A stretch of DNA of 64,000 bases from Haloplanus rubicundus (GCF_003342675.1 NZ_CP031148.1:2852001-2916000), one strand, 5' to 3'; shown: positions 16,511 through 25,786, counted from the first letter of the stretch. Numbers and translations are program-made. The notes: generated from the letters alone by a model not told the origin.

Positions 16511-16761
16511 CCGTCCCCGTCGACGAGGACGCTCACGAGCATCCGCTCGCGGTCCAGATCGGGAGTCGGCCGAGGTGTCCGCGCGGCGTAGGTGCTCGAG
16601 TCGAGTTTCGTGAGGAAATCGACCGCCGAGGACCGCGACCCGTCTTCGGACGTGGGGCTCGTCGTCGAGGGAGCGTATAGCGTTACTGTGAGTAACAGAG
16701 TGAACGAGCGATTCGAAACGGGCGACGTACGACGGAAGTTGTAATGGTAGCGGTGAACCAC
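16507..16761 (-). CDS. Doubtful 84-aa ORF
   Basis: This reading frame starts at GTG and ends with a stop overlapping the thioredoxin stop by 3 bases. The C-terminal half (SSAVDFLTKLDSSTYAARTP...) has plausible composition, but the N-terminal half is unlike haloarchaeal proteins. It could be a remnant of a longer gene or a chance frame. I recognise no family. Confidence 0.3.
   Translation of the reverse strand: MVHRYHYNFRRTSPVSNRSFTLLLTVTLYAPSTTSPTSEDGSRSSAVDFLTKLDSSTYAARTPRPTPDLDRERMLVSVLVDGDG
16682..16696. promoter_or_regulatory. Dyad GTTACT-N3-AGTAAC in a largely gene-free gap
   Basis: The 420-base gap between trxA and the TrmB-like gene holds a perfect 6-bp dyad with a 3-base spacer, possibly an operator. 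It also contains a TATA-like gataaaaataag at 16824-16835 that probably serves the TrmB-like gene about 95 bases downstream. Apart from the doubtful ORF at 16507-16761, nothing else is seen in the gap. Confidence 0.35.
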
Positions 16762-16930
16762 AGATCGATCGAGCTGCTGTTTCGGGGCGGTGCTGACCCT
16801 GCTCGTCGACGTACGGTTTCAGCCGATAAAAATAAGTCAACTCGCTGTGATTTTACTCGGTGGGAAAATCGTCTCGATGACTGCGGGGGAGCGTCGATAG
16901 CCGGGCGGCCGGTACTGGGAGTTGGAACCC

Positions 16931-17743
16931 ATGAACGAGGACCCGAACGAACGGATTGCGGCCGAACTGCTACATGAGTTGGGGTTCAAGAAGTACGAGG
17001 CCCGGTGTTTCGTGGCGTTGTCGCGCCGGCCACAGGGGACGGCGAAGGCGATCAGTGACATCTCCGAGGTCCCCCGCACCCGCGTCTACGACGCGATCAA
17101 GGCGCTGGAGACGAAGGGGCTGGTCGAGGTACAGCACTCGAGTCCCAAGCAGTTCCGGGCCGTATCGATCGACGAAGCGATCGGAACGATCCGCGCCGAG
17201 TACGAGGAGCGGACCGAGGCGCTCCGGACCGCGCTCCGGAACCTCGACCGGATCGACGATACCGACGAGGCGGAGGTGACCCACGAGGTCTGGTCGCTGT
17301 CGGGATCGGCGAGCATCGACGGCCGGGTCGGACAGTTGATCGACGAGGCGACCGAGGAGGTGATCATCGTCAGTCGCCACGGATCGGTGTTCTCCGAGGA
17401 ACTGCTCGACCGTCTCCGGACGGCCAGCGACCGCGGGGTGGACGTCGTCGTCGGGACGTGGGACGAGTCGATCCGCGAGCGAATCGAGGCCAACCTCCCG
17501 GACGCAGAGGTGTTCGTCTCGGGCATCGAAGTGCTCACCGAGTCGCCGTTCCCCGACGACGAGACCGACCTCGGACGCCTCCTGCTGGTCGATCAGTCGG
17601 CCATCCTCGTGAGTTCGTTCACCGGTGACGACGACGCTCACGAGCGGGCCGTGTTCGGGCGGGGGTTCGACAACGGGCTGGTAGCGGTGGTACGGCGGCT
17701 GATGGCGACGGGATTTACCGACGGGATCGTCGCCGAGGAGTGA
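16931..17743 (+). CDS. TrmB-family transcriptional regulator
   Basis: A 270-residue regulator. Residues about 5-75 are a TrmB-type winged helix (HELGFKKYEARCFVALSR ... SEVPRTRVYDAIKALETKG), followed by a short coiled coil (YEERTEALRTALRNLDRI) and a C-terminal domain with a phospholipase-D-like/effector fold (EEVIIVSRHGSVF, LLLVDQSAILVSSF). It lacks the long sugar-binding domain of classic TrmB. The ATG at 16931 is preferred over TTG 16922. The regulon cannot be read here; no transporter or sugar gene is adjacent. Confidence 0.85.
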   Translation: MNEDPNERIAAELLHELGFKKYEARCFVALSRRPQGTAKAISDISEVPRTRVYDAIKALETKGLVEVQHSSPKQFRAVSIDEAIGTIRAEYEERTEALRTALRNLDRIDDTDEAEVTHEVWSLSGSASIDGRVGQLIDEATEEVIIVSRHGSVFSEELLDRLRTASDRGVDVVVGTWDESIRERIEANLPDAEVFVSGIEVLTESPFPDDETDLGRLLLVDQSAILVSSFTGDDDAHERAVFGRGFDNGLVAVVRRLMATGFTDGIVAEE

Positions 17744-17788
17744 GCCGGCGGCCGAGACTATATACTCCCGGAGGAACTACCTCGCGGT

Positions 17789-18514
17789 ATGATTTCGCTG
17801 GACGAGGCCGTCACCGCACGCCTCGAATCCCACGGCGAGCGGTTCGAGGTACTGATCGACCCCGATGCGGCGCTCGCGATCAAACGCGGCGAGTTCGACG
17901 GCGACCTCGAGGACGTCATCGCCGCCGAAGACGTCTTCGAGGACGCCTCGCGGGGCGACCGCCCCGCCGAGAACGATCTGGAGGAGGTGTTCGGCACGAC
18001 CGACCCCCTCGAAATCATCCCGGAGGTGGTCAAGCGGGGCGAGATCCAGATCACGGCCGACCAGCGCCGCGAGATGCAAGAACAGAAGCGCAAGCAGTTG
18101 ATCAACCGCATCGCGCGCAACGCGGTCAACCCGCAGATGGACGACGCGCCCCACCCGCCGGAACGCATCGAGCGGGCGCTGGAGGAGGCGGGCTTCCGCG
18201 TCGATCCGATGGAGCGGGTCGAGACGCAGGTCGACGACGCCCTCGACGCCCTCCGCCCCGTCATCCCCATCCGCTTCGCCGAGGTGACCGTCGCGGTACA
18301 GGTGCCCGCCGACAAGGCCGGGAGCGCACAGTCGAAGATCCGCCAGTTCGGCGACCTGGACCGGGAGGAGTGGCAGGCCGACGGCTCGTGGATCGGCGTG
18401 CTCACCTTCCCCGCAGGGATGCAAAACGACTTCTACGACCTGGTGAACGAGGTGACGAGCGGCGAGGCGGAGACGCGCATCGTCAAAGACGAGGACGACC
18501 TGAACGTCAGGTAG
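17789..18514 (+). CDS. sdo1: SBDS-family ribosome maturation protein
   Basis: A 241-residue orthologue of Shwachman-Bodian-Diamond syndrome protein/Sdo1, which works with EF-2-like GTPases in 50S subunit maturation. The three domains are visible: N-terminal FYSH ([24 protein letters not shown], to about 90), helical middle ([22 protein letters not shown]), and C-terminal ferredoxin-like ([15 protein letters not shown]). A TATA-like ctatata about 25 bases upstream supports a leaderless start at 17789; ggagga also lies in the short leader. It is convergent with, and abuts, the FUN14 gene. Confidence 0.95.
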   Translation: MISLDEAVTARLESHGERFEVLIDPDAALAIKRGEFDGDLEDVIAAEDVFEDASRGDRPAENDLEEVFGTTDPLEIIPEVVKRGEIQITADQRREMQEQKRKQLINRIARNAVNPQMDDAPHPPERIERALEEAGFRVDPMERVETQVDDALDALRPVIPIRFAEVTVAVQVPADKAGSAQSKIRQFGDLDREEWQADGSWIGVLTFPAGMQNDFYDLVNEVTSGEAETRIVKDEDDLNVR

Positions 18515-18856
18515 TTATCCCCGCCGGAAGCCGAGCAGGAACCCGCCGGTGAAGCCGGCCGACACCGAGAGCGTCGAGAGGATGGTCGACAGCCAGCCGG
18601 GCGGGCCGCTCGACGCCGCGCCCTCACCCGTCTGCAACAGTCCGGCCGACAGCGCCGCCCAGTCGACGGTGAGGATTTCGCGCGACTCCAGGAACTTGAA
18701 CAGCGCGAGTTCGAGACCGACGATGATCGCGATGACCTTCGCCAGTTTCTTCGCCGCGAACCCGATGATGCCCCCGATGACGGCGCCGCCGCCGAACTCC
18801 AACCCCAACTGCTGTGGGTCGATCCCCAGTTGTAACCCGACCAGAAGCCAGTCCAT
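18515..18856 (-). CDS. FUN14-family membrane protein
   Basis: A 113-residue membrane protein of the FUN14 family. It begins LQLGIDPQQLGLEFGGGAVIGGIIGFAAKKLAK, the hallmark Gly-rich helix, followed by a second helix (VIAIIVGLELALFKFLE) and a C-terminal helix ending FLLGFRRG. Function in archaea is unknown. It meets SBDS tail to tail with no gap. Confidence 0.88.
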   Translation of the reverse strand: MDWLLVGLQLGIDPQQLGLEFGGGAVIGGIIGFAAKKLAKVIAIIVGLELALFKFLESREILTVDWAALSAGLLQTGEGAASSGPPGWLSTILSTLSVSAGFTGGFLLGFRRG

Positions 18857-18984
18857 ACCATCAGTGGGCCGGTCGCGGTTAAGTCGTTTGTGGCGCGGGC
18901 GGTCCGATGCCCGGAGGGGACGTGACCGTCGGAGAGCGCCCGGAAGACGGAGCCGGAGCGATGAGAGCGCACACGCCGGAGCCG

Positions 18985-20409
18985 TCAGTCCTCGACGATG
19001 ACGGCCCCCCGCATACCGGTCTCGTTGATGACCTCCTGGAACGGGACGCCGGGAGAGGAGTGGTGGAAATGCGGCCCACCGTGAGGTTCACAGAAGTAGA
19101 GGTAGAGCCCCGGGTCGGTGAACGTGTGGCTGAAGTCGGGCGCCGTCTCCGTGGGCTCCGCGGGCTCCGGCGGGCCGCTACCGAACGACCCGTCCAGCGC
19201 GACGACGTTGTGTGGGATGATATTGAAGAGCAATGGCCCGTCGGGATCTTCGGGATCCGCGGGAGGCGATTCGGTGTCGTCGTAGGTTTTCCACTCCCAC
19301 CTGACGGTCGTCCCGGTCGACACCCGAACCACCCGCGGCGTGAACCCGAACGGCAACGTCTGGGGCGGCGGCCCGAACGGCGGCACGTTCGGGAAGTTCA
19401 CCTGAGTCAGGGCGTTGTTCGCCACCACGACTTCCTCCTCGCCGGTCCGGTCGGCGACGACCCCGTCCCACGGCTGGTCGTTGAGCGGCGCGTCGTCGTT
19501 CACGAAGGCCGAGAGCCGGTCGCCGGTGCCGTCGTTGTGGCGGCACTGCTCGGTGTAGAAGGTCAGCGAGAACCGCACCGAGTCGCTCTGAATCTCGTTG
19601 GCGTGGTCGACCGGCAGCCACCACACGAACCCGACCGAATGCTCCCCGGCGGAGAAACAGCCCTGCTCGCCCGTGCCGCCGCCCTCCTCGGCGGAGATGT
19701 CGCCGTCGAGCGCCGCACCCAGCCCCGAGAGCTCTCCCAGAATCTCCCGGAGCGACCCCCGCGACCCGAACGTCTCGTCGCCGTCGACGTAGTTGTCCCC
19801 GTCGTCGATCCAGTAGGCGGCCCGGACGGCGTCGAGGAGTTCGACGACGCCCTCCTCCTCGTCCGGGTCGTCGGCCTCGGGTTCCGTGTACCCGTTCTCC
19901 GAGGCCGTGGCGTCGGCGACCTGCAGCCAGACGTACCCCGGATTGTCACACAGCGCGAAGTCGAACGTGACCTCGCCGTGGTCGCCGGGCTTGACGTCGT
20001 CCAGTTCGACGACCGGCCGTTGGAGGTCCTCGGCGTCGGTGCCGTCCGGACAGGACGCGTCGCCGTCCGCGTGTACCAGGGTGTTCGCGAGGAACTGCTG
20101 TAAGTCGCTCTCGGTGGCGAACTCGATACCCGGGACCCTCGTCGGTCCCGGCTCGAACCGGGCCTCGCCGTCGGTCATGGTGACGTCGGCGTCGTCGATG
20201 CCGTCCAGTTCGTCCACAGACCAGTCCGAGTAGTGAACCGAGTACGCCGCCTTCATATCGAGCGTTCCGGCCACGAGCGAGTTGTTCGTGAACGACTCCT
20301 GATCGCTGAAGAAGGCACTCGTCCCCACCCCCGCCCCCGCCGACGCGACGCCGACGGTACCGAGGGCGGCGAGTGCTTTCCGTCGTGAGAGCGTGAATTC
20401 CTGTGGCAT
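18985..20409 (-). CDS. SipW-type exported protein fused to a cupredoxin domain
   Basis: A 474-residue exported protein. The N-terminus (SRRKALAALGTVGVASAGAG, then TSAFFSDQESFTNNS) matches the SipW-dependent signal followed by a TasA/camelysin-like domain (about 30-300). The last ~120 residues are a plastocyanin/halocyanin-type cupredoxin: predicted type-1 copper ligands H400 (IIPHNVV), C440 and H443 (FCEPH), and M466. The C-to-M loop is about 22 residues longer than the classic one. The start at 20409 (MPQEFTLSRRK) gives the correct signal; the upstream in-frame ATG does not. No SipW peptidase or TasA partner is seen nearby. Confidence 0.85.
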   Translation of the reverse strand: MPQEFTLSRRKALAALGTVGVASAGAGVGTSAFFSDQESFTNNSLVAGTLDMKAAYSVHYSDWSVDELDGIDDADVTMTDGEARFEPGPTRVPGIEFATESDLQQFLANTLVHADGDASCPDGTDAEDLQRPVVELDDVKPGDHGEVTFDFALCDNPGYVWLQVADATASENGYTEPEADDPDEEEGVVELLDAVRAAYWIDDGDNYVDGDETFGSRGSLREILGELSGLGAALDGDISAEEGGGTGEQGCFSAGEHSVGFVWWLPVDHANEIQSDSVRFSLTFYTEQCRHNDGTGDRLSAFVNDDAPLNDQPWDGVVADRTGEEEVVVANNALTQVNFPNVPPFGPPPQTLPFGFTPRVVRVSTGTTVRWEWKTYDDTESPPADPEDPDGPLLFNIIPHNVVALDGSFGSGPPEPAEPTETAPDFSHTFTDPGLYLYFCEPHGGPHFHHSSPGVPFQEVINETGMRGAVIVED

Positions 20410-20509
20410 CGTGGCTCCCCTCCCGGGGAGGTCCCACCGATGGAGTCGAACCATCGACCGACCTGTTGCCGAACCGGGCGCGAGACGGGACCGGCTACGT
20501 CGGAAAACC

Positions 20510-20531
20510 TGTTAATTAATTGTATATTATT
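20510..20531. promoter_or_regulatory. AT-rich divergent promoter region (SipW-type gene / hflX)
   Basis: The 240-base gap between the divergent SipW-type gene and hflX contains the AT-rich block tgttaattaattgtatatta. It probably serves the minus-strand gene with a leader of about 100 bases. A separate TATA-like gtttaag at 20579-20585 is better placed for hflX. No gene is seen in the gap. Confidence 0.4.
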
Positions 20532-20649
20532 CGGCGGCGACGGTCGGCGAAACGACTCACGAGCCCCGGCCGAGCGGAGTTTAAGTGGTTCGAGCACCTA
20601 CCACGACAGGAAACGTGCAGGGAATCCACACGACTCGGACGGTGGACCG

Positions 20650-21942
20650 ATGAGGGCCGTCGTCGCCAAACGCGTCGAGCGCGGGGACGCCGACCTGAGC
20701 GAGATCGAGGACCTCGCGCGCGCCGCGGGCTACGAGGTGGTGGGCGAACTCACCCAGACCCGTGAGGAGGACGCCGCCTACGCCTTCGGCGAGGGGAAAG
20801 TCGAGGAACTCGCGGTACTCACGGAGCGCGTCGACGCCGACGCCGTGATCGTCGACAACCGCCTCGGTCCCTACCAGACCTACAACATCGGGGGCAAACT
20901 ACCCGAGAGCGTCGAGGTTGTCGACCGCTTCACGCTCATCCTCGACATCTTCGGCCAGCGGGCCCAGACCCGCAAGGCCCAGCTGCAGGTCGAACTCGCG
21001 GAACTCCGGTACGAACTGCCGCGCGCCGAGGCCAAGACCAGCCTCGCCAAGCGCGACGAGCGGCCGGGGTTCATGGGCCTCGGCGAGTACGACGAGAGCC
21101 GCGAGCGCGACATCAAAAACCAGATCGCGGACATCAAGCGGGAACTCGACGCCATCGCGGAGAAAGAGGAGACCCGACGCGACCGGCGCCGCGAGTCCGG
21201 GTTCGACCTCGTCGCCCTCGCGGGCTACACGAACGCCGGGAAGTCGACGCTGATGCGCCGTCTCGCCGCCGAACTCGACGTGGACGAGAACGAGGGTCGC
21301 CACCCGGACCTCGACACCACCGCCGAGAGCGAGGACCGCCTCTTCACCACGCTGGGCACCACCACCCGCCGCGCCGACACCGGCAAGCGGGACGTACTCC
21401 TGACCGACACCGTCGGCTTCGTCTCCGATCTTCCCCACTGGCTGGTCGAGTCCTTCGAGTCCACGCTCGACTCCGTCTATCACGCCGACCTCGTCCTCCT
21501 CGTCGTCGACGCCAGCGAGTCGGTCGAGGCGATGCGCGAGAAACTCGTCACCTGCCACGACACGCTCTACGAACGCAACGAGGCGCCCATCGTCACCGTG
21601 TTGAACAAGATCGACCGGGTCGACGACGACGAACTCGCCGAGAAGCGGGAGGCGCTGTCGGCGCTGGCGCCCAATCCAGTCGCCGTCTCCGGGCTGACCG
21701 GCGAGCGCGTCGCCGAACTCCGCGACCGGATCGAGCGCGAACTGCCCGACTGGCAGTTCGAACGTCTCGTCCTCCCCATGGCCGACGACACCATGAGCCT
21801 CGTCTCGTGGGTCCACGACCACGCCAACGTCGAGAGCGAGGCCTACGAGGGCGAGCAGGTCGTCCTGGAGTTCGAGGCGCGACCCTCCATCGTCGAACGC
21901 GCCCGCGCGAAGGCGAGCGACCTCACGGCCGTCGACGCCTAG
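20650..21942 (+). CDS. hflX: HflX-family GTPase
   Basis: A 430-residue ribosome-associated GTPase, known in bacteria to split stalled 70S ribosomes. The N-terminal nucleotide-binding domain (GELTQTREEDAAYAFGEGK, VDNRLGPYQTYNIGG) is followed by a long charged helical linker (about 95-185), then the G domain: G1 GYTNAGKSTL (about 198), G3 DTVGFVSDLPHWL, G4 NKID. A C-terminal domain (SLVSWVHDHANVE) closes the protein. The start at 20650 follows a 40-base leader. Its stop overlaps convergent moaC by 4 bases. Confidence 0.95.
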   Translation: MRAVVAKRVERGDADLSEIEDLARAAGYEVVGELTQTREEDAAYAFGEGKVEELAVLTERVDADAVIVDNRLGPYQTYNIGGKLPESVEVVDRFTLILDIFGQRAQTRKAQLQVELAELRYELPRAEAKTSLAKRDERPGFMGLGEYDESRERDIKNQIADIKRELDAIAEKEETRRDRRRESGFDLVALAGYTNAGKSTLMRRLAAELDVDENEGRHPDLDTTAESEDRLFTTLGTTTRRADTGKRDVLLTDTVGFVSDLPHWLVESFESTLDSVYHADLVLLVVDASESVEAMREKLVTCHDTLYERNEAPIVTVLNKIDRVDDDELAEKREALSALAPNPVAVSGLTGERVAELRDRIERELPDWQFERLVLPMADDTMSLVSWVHDHANVESEAYEGEQVVLEFEARPSIVERARAKASDLTAVDA

Positions 21943-22424
21943 AGTTCCCGTTTCGTCTTCTCGATCACCCGCACGTCACGGATCGCGGTGTCGGGGTACT
22001 CGCCCTCGTCGTCCTTCTCGGCCGCCTTCACCATGTCCCAGACGACGTTCAGCCCGGTGGTGACGCCCTCCAGCGCCTCCATCTCGCAGCCGGTCTTGCC
22101 CGTCGTCTCGACGGCGACGGTCAGGGTCACTAGCTCGTCGCCCACGTCGAACTCCGTCTCGACGTTCGTGATCGGGATCTGGTGACACATCGGAATCGTC
22201 TCCCAAGTGTGTTTGACCGCCTGCACGGCGCCGACGCGCGCCGTCGCCAGCACGTCGCCTTTCCCGATTTCGTCGTCGCGGATGGCTGCGATGGTGCTGG
22301 GTTGGAGGTGAATCTCGCCGCGCGCGACCGCCCGTCGCGACGTGTCTGGCTTGTCGCCCACGTCGACCATCTGGACGTTCCCGGTCTCGTCGGTGTGGGT
22401 CAGGTCGTCCTGTGGGTCACTCAT
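21939..22424 (-). CDS. moaC: Cyclic pyranopterin monophosphate synthase MoaC
   Basis: A 161-residue enzyme of molybdenum cofactor synthesis, converting the MoaA product to cyclic pyranopterin monophosphate. Conserved elements are VDVGDKPDTSRRAVARGEI, ATARVGAVQAVKHTWETIPMCHQIPI, TGCEMEALEGVTTGLNVVWDMVKA. The start MSDPQDDL (22424) overlaps the upstream nnr stop by 8 bases, so translational coupling is likely; an ATG three codons upstream is possible. Its pairing with the NAD(P)HX repair gene is common in haloarchaea. Confidence 0.95.
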   Translation of the reverse strand: MSDPQDDLTHTDETGNVQMVDVGDKPDTSRRAVARGEIHLQPSTIAAIRDDEIGKGDVLATARVGAVQAVKHTWETIPMCHQIPITNVETEFDVGDELVTLTVAVETTGKTGCEMEALEGVTTGLNVVWDMVKAAEKDDEGEYPDTAIRDVRVIEKTKREL

Positions 22425-23850
22425 CGGCACCACCCCACAGCGCCCGCGGCAGTTCGGGTAAGAGGTCGCTCGCCAGCAGGCCGTACCCCTGCCGGTCGAC
22501 GATCCGGTCGCCGGCGAGGCCGTTGGCGTAGGCGGCGAGCGTCGCCGCGTCGACCGGCTCCTGCGTCGAGAGGAGCGCCCCCGCCATCCCGGCGAGCACG
22601 TCGCCGGTGCCGCCGACGGTCATCCCCGGGTTGCCGGTGCGGTTCGCCCGGGCGTCGGCGCCGTCGGAGATCACGTCGTAGGCGCCCTTCACCAGTAGGG
22701 TGTGCCCGATATCGGCCGCGAAGTCCGCCACGGCGTCGAGTCGCGCCCGCCAGTCGTCGGCGCTCGGGCCGCCCATCCCCCGGAGTTCGCCCTGATGGGG
22801 CGTACACAGCAGGGTGGCCTCTGTCTCCACTTCCGGCACCACCTGCAGGGCGTCGGCGTCGATCACCGCCCGCCCGTCGTAGTCGGCGAGGAAGTCGCCG
22901 ACGGCGGCGAGGGTCGCCTCGTGGTCGCCGAGTCCCGGGCCGAAGACGACGGCGTCGTGGTCGGCCGCGAGCGTCCGGACGTGGTCGAGGCCCTCGGCCG
23001 TGAGTCGGTCGCCGTCGAACGGGCGGAGGATCAGCCCCGCCTCGAACCCCTGGACCTCGCGGGCGACGGCGCGGGGACAGGCCACGCGCACCAGGTCGGC
23101 GCCGGCTCGCATCGCCGCCTGTGCGGCCAGGGCGGGCGCGCCCGTGTACGGCCCGCCGCCGACGACCAGTACCTCGCCGAAGTCGCCCTTGTGGGCGTCG
23201 CCGGGGCGGGTGAGGACGCGCCGGTCGCCCGGCCCCGCGAACAGTTCCGCCGTCTCGGGGATGCCGATGTCGGCGACGGTCACGTCCCAGTCGTCGAGAC
23301 CGGGTTTGGCGTCGTGGAACGTGACGACGTGGTCGGCGTCGACGGCGACGCCAGCCGCCTCGCCCGTGTCGGCGTCGACGCCGGAGGGCACGTCGACGGC
23401 GAGTACGGTCGCCCCCGACTCGTTGATCGCCGCCGCGGCCGATCGCTCGGGTTCGCGGAGCGCGCCCGCCACACCCGTCCCGAGCATCGCGTCGACGACC
23501 ACGTCGGGGGCGCCGAGGTCGAGGTCCCGGGAGTCGCGGACGACGCGGGAGTCGTACTCGGCTCGCTCCAGGGCGGTCCAGTTCTCGCGGGCGATGTCCG
23601 TCGAGATGGTCTCGGGGCGACCCAGCAGATGGACCGTGGCGTCGTAGTCGTCGAGGAAGCGCGCGGCGACGAAGGCGTCGCCGCCGTTGTTGCCGCGGCC
23701 ACAGACCAGCGCGACCGAGTCGTCGGGGTCCGCGACCCGTCGGACCGCGGCGGCGACGGCGTTGCCGCTCGACTCCATCAACTGCTTGCGCGGGACGCCG
23801 AGGGCGGCCGCGTTCTCGTCGACCGCGGCCATGCGTTCGGCTGTGATCAT
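22417..23850 (-). CDS. nnr: Bifunctional NAD(P)H-hydrate epimerase/dehydratase
   Basis: A 477-residue two-domain repair enzyme. The N-terminal epimerase domain (about 1-205: VCGRGNNGGDAFVAARFL, LAVDVPSGVDADTGE) epimerises S- and R-NAD(P)HX; the C-terminal ADP-dependent dehydratase (about 215-477: VVGGGPYTGAPALAA, VFGPGLG, NRTGNPGMTVGGTGDVLAG) converts the S-epimer back to NAD(P)H. It is the first gene of an operon with moaC. The full-length family size and all signature loops are present, so the call is secure. Confidence 0.95.
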   Translation of the reverse strand: MITAERMAAVDENAAALGVPRKQLMESSGNAVAAAVRRVADPDDSVALVCGRGNNGGDAFVAARFLDDYDATVHLLGRPETISTDIARENWTALERAEYDSRVVRDSRDLDLGAPDVVVDAMLGTGVAGALREPERSAAAAINESGATVLAVDVPSGVDADTGEAAGVAVDADHVVTFHDAKPGLDDWDVTVADIGIPETAELFAGPGDRRVLTRPGDAHKGDFGEVLVVGGGPYTGAPALAAQAAMRAGADLVRVACPRAVAREVQGFEAGLILRPFDGDRLTAEGLDHVRTLAADHDAVVFGPGLGDHEATLAAVGDFLADYDGRAVIDADALQVVPEVETEATLLCTPHQGELRGMGGPSADDWRARLDAVADFAADIGHTLLVKGAYDVISDGADARANRTGNPGMTVGGTGDVLAGMAGALLSTQEPVDAATLAAYANGLAGDRIVDRQGYGLLASDLLPELPRALWGGADE

Positions 23851-23936
23851 ACCCGAACGTTGCCCCGACGGCCGTTATACTATTCGCCACGGCGCGAACG
23901 CAACCCTTGTTTCACCGGCCGTCGAAACCCGGTCAC

Positions 23937-25100
23937 GTGACCCGCCGGCTCTTCACCTCCCTCTGTGGCCTCGTCTTCTGTGCCAACTTCGGCCGCGTGG
24001 CCTTCGCGCCCCTGCTGGAAACCTTCCGCACCTCCTTCGAAGTGGGGACGGCCGGGCTGGGACTGGTGACGACGCTCGTCTGGGTCGGGACGGCCGTCCC
24101 CCGCATCCCCGTGGGCTATCTCGTCACGCGCGTCCCGCGGGGTCGGATCGTGATGGGCGCCGGGGCGTTGCTGACCGCGGGCGCGGCGCTGACCGCCGTC
24201 GCCACGTCACTCCCGCTTCTACAGGTGGGCGCCTTCGCCCTCGGCGTCGCCTCGGGCGCGTACTACGCCGCCGCCGTCCCGCTCATCGGCGACCTCTACC
24301 CCGACGCGGTGGGGCGGGCGGTCGGGGTCCACGGCACGGCGGCGCAAGCGGCGGCCGTCGTCGCGCCGGCGCTGACCGTCGCCCTCGTCGCCACCGCGTC
24401 GTGGCGCGCCGTCTTCTGGCTGCTCGCGGGGCTGGGCGCGCTCCTGACGCTCGCGCTCGTCGGCGTCGCCCGGCGACGGGCGGGCGGCGTCCCCCGCGGC
24501 GCGGACCGCGACTTCCGGGCGGCGCTCGGCCACTGGCGGGTCATCCTCGCTGCCGTCGTGATGATCGGTGGCGCCGGCTTCGTCTGGCAGGGCGTGTTCA
24601 ACTTCTACGTCACCTACCTCGTGGCGAGCAAGGGGCTGGCGGCGGAGCGGGCGGGCACGCTCCTGACCGTCGCCTTCGCCGCCGGCCTGCCCGCCTTCTG
24701 GGTGGGCGGCCGCCTCGCCGACCGCCTCCCACACGTCCCGTACATCCTCGGCCTCGGTGCGGGCGTCGCCGCCGGCGTCGCGGCGCTGACCGTCGCGCAG
24801 TCGCTGCCCGCGCTCGTGGCCGTGAGCGTCGCGCTCGGCCTCGCGGCCCACAGCCTCTTTCCCGCGCTCGACGCGTACGTCCTCGGCGCGATACCCGACA
24901 ACCGCGGGAGCGCGTACGCGGTGTACGGCGGCCTCGCGCTCCTCGTCCAGGCCACCGGGAGCGGCGCCGTCGGCGTCCTCGGCGAACGGTTCGCGTTCGA
25001 CGCCGTCTTTCAGGGGTTCGCCGCGGGACTGCTCGCGCTCGTGACCCTCCTCGCCGGCCTGTATCTGATCGGCGGCTTCCCGACGACCGACGCCGCGTGA
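23937..25100 (+). CDS. MFS transporter
   Basis: A 387-residue major facilitator permease with about 12 hydrophobic helices. Loop 2-3 carries the MFS-like GYLVTRVPRGR, and the second half carries GGRLADRLP. The start is GTG at 23937 (VTRRLFTSLCGL), which puts the first helix at the N-terminus. Substrate unknown. It is divergent from nnr, followed by a 71-base gap with the promoter of the next gene. Confidence 0.88.
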   Translation: MTRRLFTSLCGLVFCANFGRVAFAPLLETFRTSFEVGTAGLGLVTTLVWVGTAVPRIPVGYLVTRVPRGRIVMGAGALLTAGAALTAVATSLPLLQVGAFALGVASGAYYAAAVPLIGDLYPDAVGRAVGVHGTAAQAAAVVAPALTVALVATASWRAVFWLLAGLGALLTLALVGVARRRAGGVPRGADRDFRAALGHWRVILAAVVMIGGAGFVWQGVFNFYVTYLVASKGLAAERAGTLLTVAFAAGLPAFWVGGRLADRLPHVPYILGLGAGVAAGVAALTVAQSLPALVAVSVALGLAAHSLFPALDAYVLGAIPDNRGSAYAVYGGLALLVQATGSGAVGVLGERFAFDAVFQGFAAGLLALVTLLAGLYLIGGFPTTDAA

Positions 25101-25140
25101 ACGTATCACCTCGCTTACCGAACGAAATTGTGGCGAAGGA

Positions 25141-25147
25141 TTTTTAA
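25141..25147 (+). promoter_or_regulatory. TATA box for the HTH-membrane gene (leaderless)
   Basis: The tttttaa run at 25141-25147 lies about 25 bases before the ATG at 25172, the spacing of leaderless archaeal promoters, and probably drives the HTH, subtilase and DUF5658-like genes together. Confidence 0.55.
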
Positions 25148-25171
25148 TCTGGATTCGTAACCCACGACCCG

Positions 25172-25777
25172 ATGTCAGGGCTCTTACCCTCCCATCTAGA
25201 GCGGGACGTGACGCCCGAGGGGGACGGCGAGCTCCGCGTCCTGTCCCTGACGGACGACGATGCGGAACGCCTGATCGGGTCGGTCTCCTCCGAGACGGCC
25301 CGGTCCATCCTGACCGCGCTGGAAGAGCGCCCCGCGACCGCGTCGGAACTCGCCGACTCGGTGTCGACCTCCCTCCAGAACGTGCGCCACCACCTCGGCA
25401 ACTTACAGGAGGCGGGCCTCGTCGAAGTCGCCGGCACGCGCTACTCCGTGAAGGGTCGCGAGATGAAGGTGTACGCGCCGAGTCAGGACTCGCTGGTCGT
25501 CGTCGGGTCGGAGGCGGACAAGGAACGATTTCTGGACTCGCTGGATCGACTGGTCGGCGTCCTCGCCGTCCTCGCGGTCGGCGCGTTCGCCGTCCAGCGG
25601 GCGTTCGGCAGCGGCGTCGTCGACCTCGGCGGCCCGGGAACGGCGCCCCGCGTCGGCGACGGCGTCGGGAGCGCGACCGGCCCCCTCCTCGGTCTCGTCC
25701 CCCCCGGCGTCGCCTTCCTCGCCGGCGGCCTCCTCGTCGTCGCCCTCCTCGCGGCCTGGAACCGATACACCGACTGA
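25172..25777 (+). CDS. Membrane-anchored winged-helix protein
   Basis: A 201-residue protein. The N-terminal half is an ArsR-like winged helix (SSETARSILTALEERPATASELADSVSTSLQNVRHHLGNLQEAGLVEV; about 35-95). The C-terminal half has two hydrophobic helices (about 127-148 and 172-197), so the DNA-binding domain is tethered to the membrane. A TATA box 25 bases upstream fixes the start. It is followed 9 bases later by the subtilase-like gene, making it a candidate regulator or processing target of that protease (inference). Confidence 0.85.
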   Translation: MSGLLPSHLERDVTPEGDGELRVLSLTDDDAERLIGSVSSETARSILTALEERPATASELADSVSTSLQNVRHHLGNLQEAGLVEVAGTRYSVKGREMKVYAPSQDSLVVVGSEADKERFLDSLDRLVGVLAVLAVGAFAVQRAFGSGVVDLGGPGTAPRVGDGVGSATGPLLGLVPPGVAFLAGGLLVVALLAAWNRYTD

Positions 25778-25786
25778 AACACGCCT

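Noticed and set aside
20440..20649. Upstream extension of hflX to 20440
   Set aside because: The extra 70 residues are unlike HflX; the conserved protein starts MRAVVAKRVERG at 20650.
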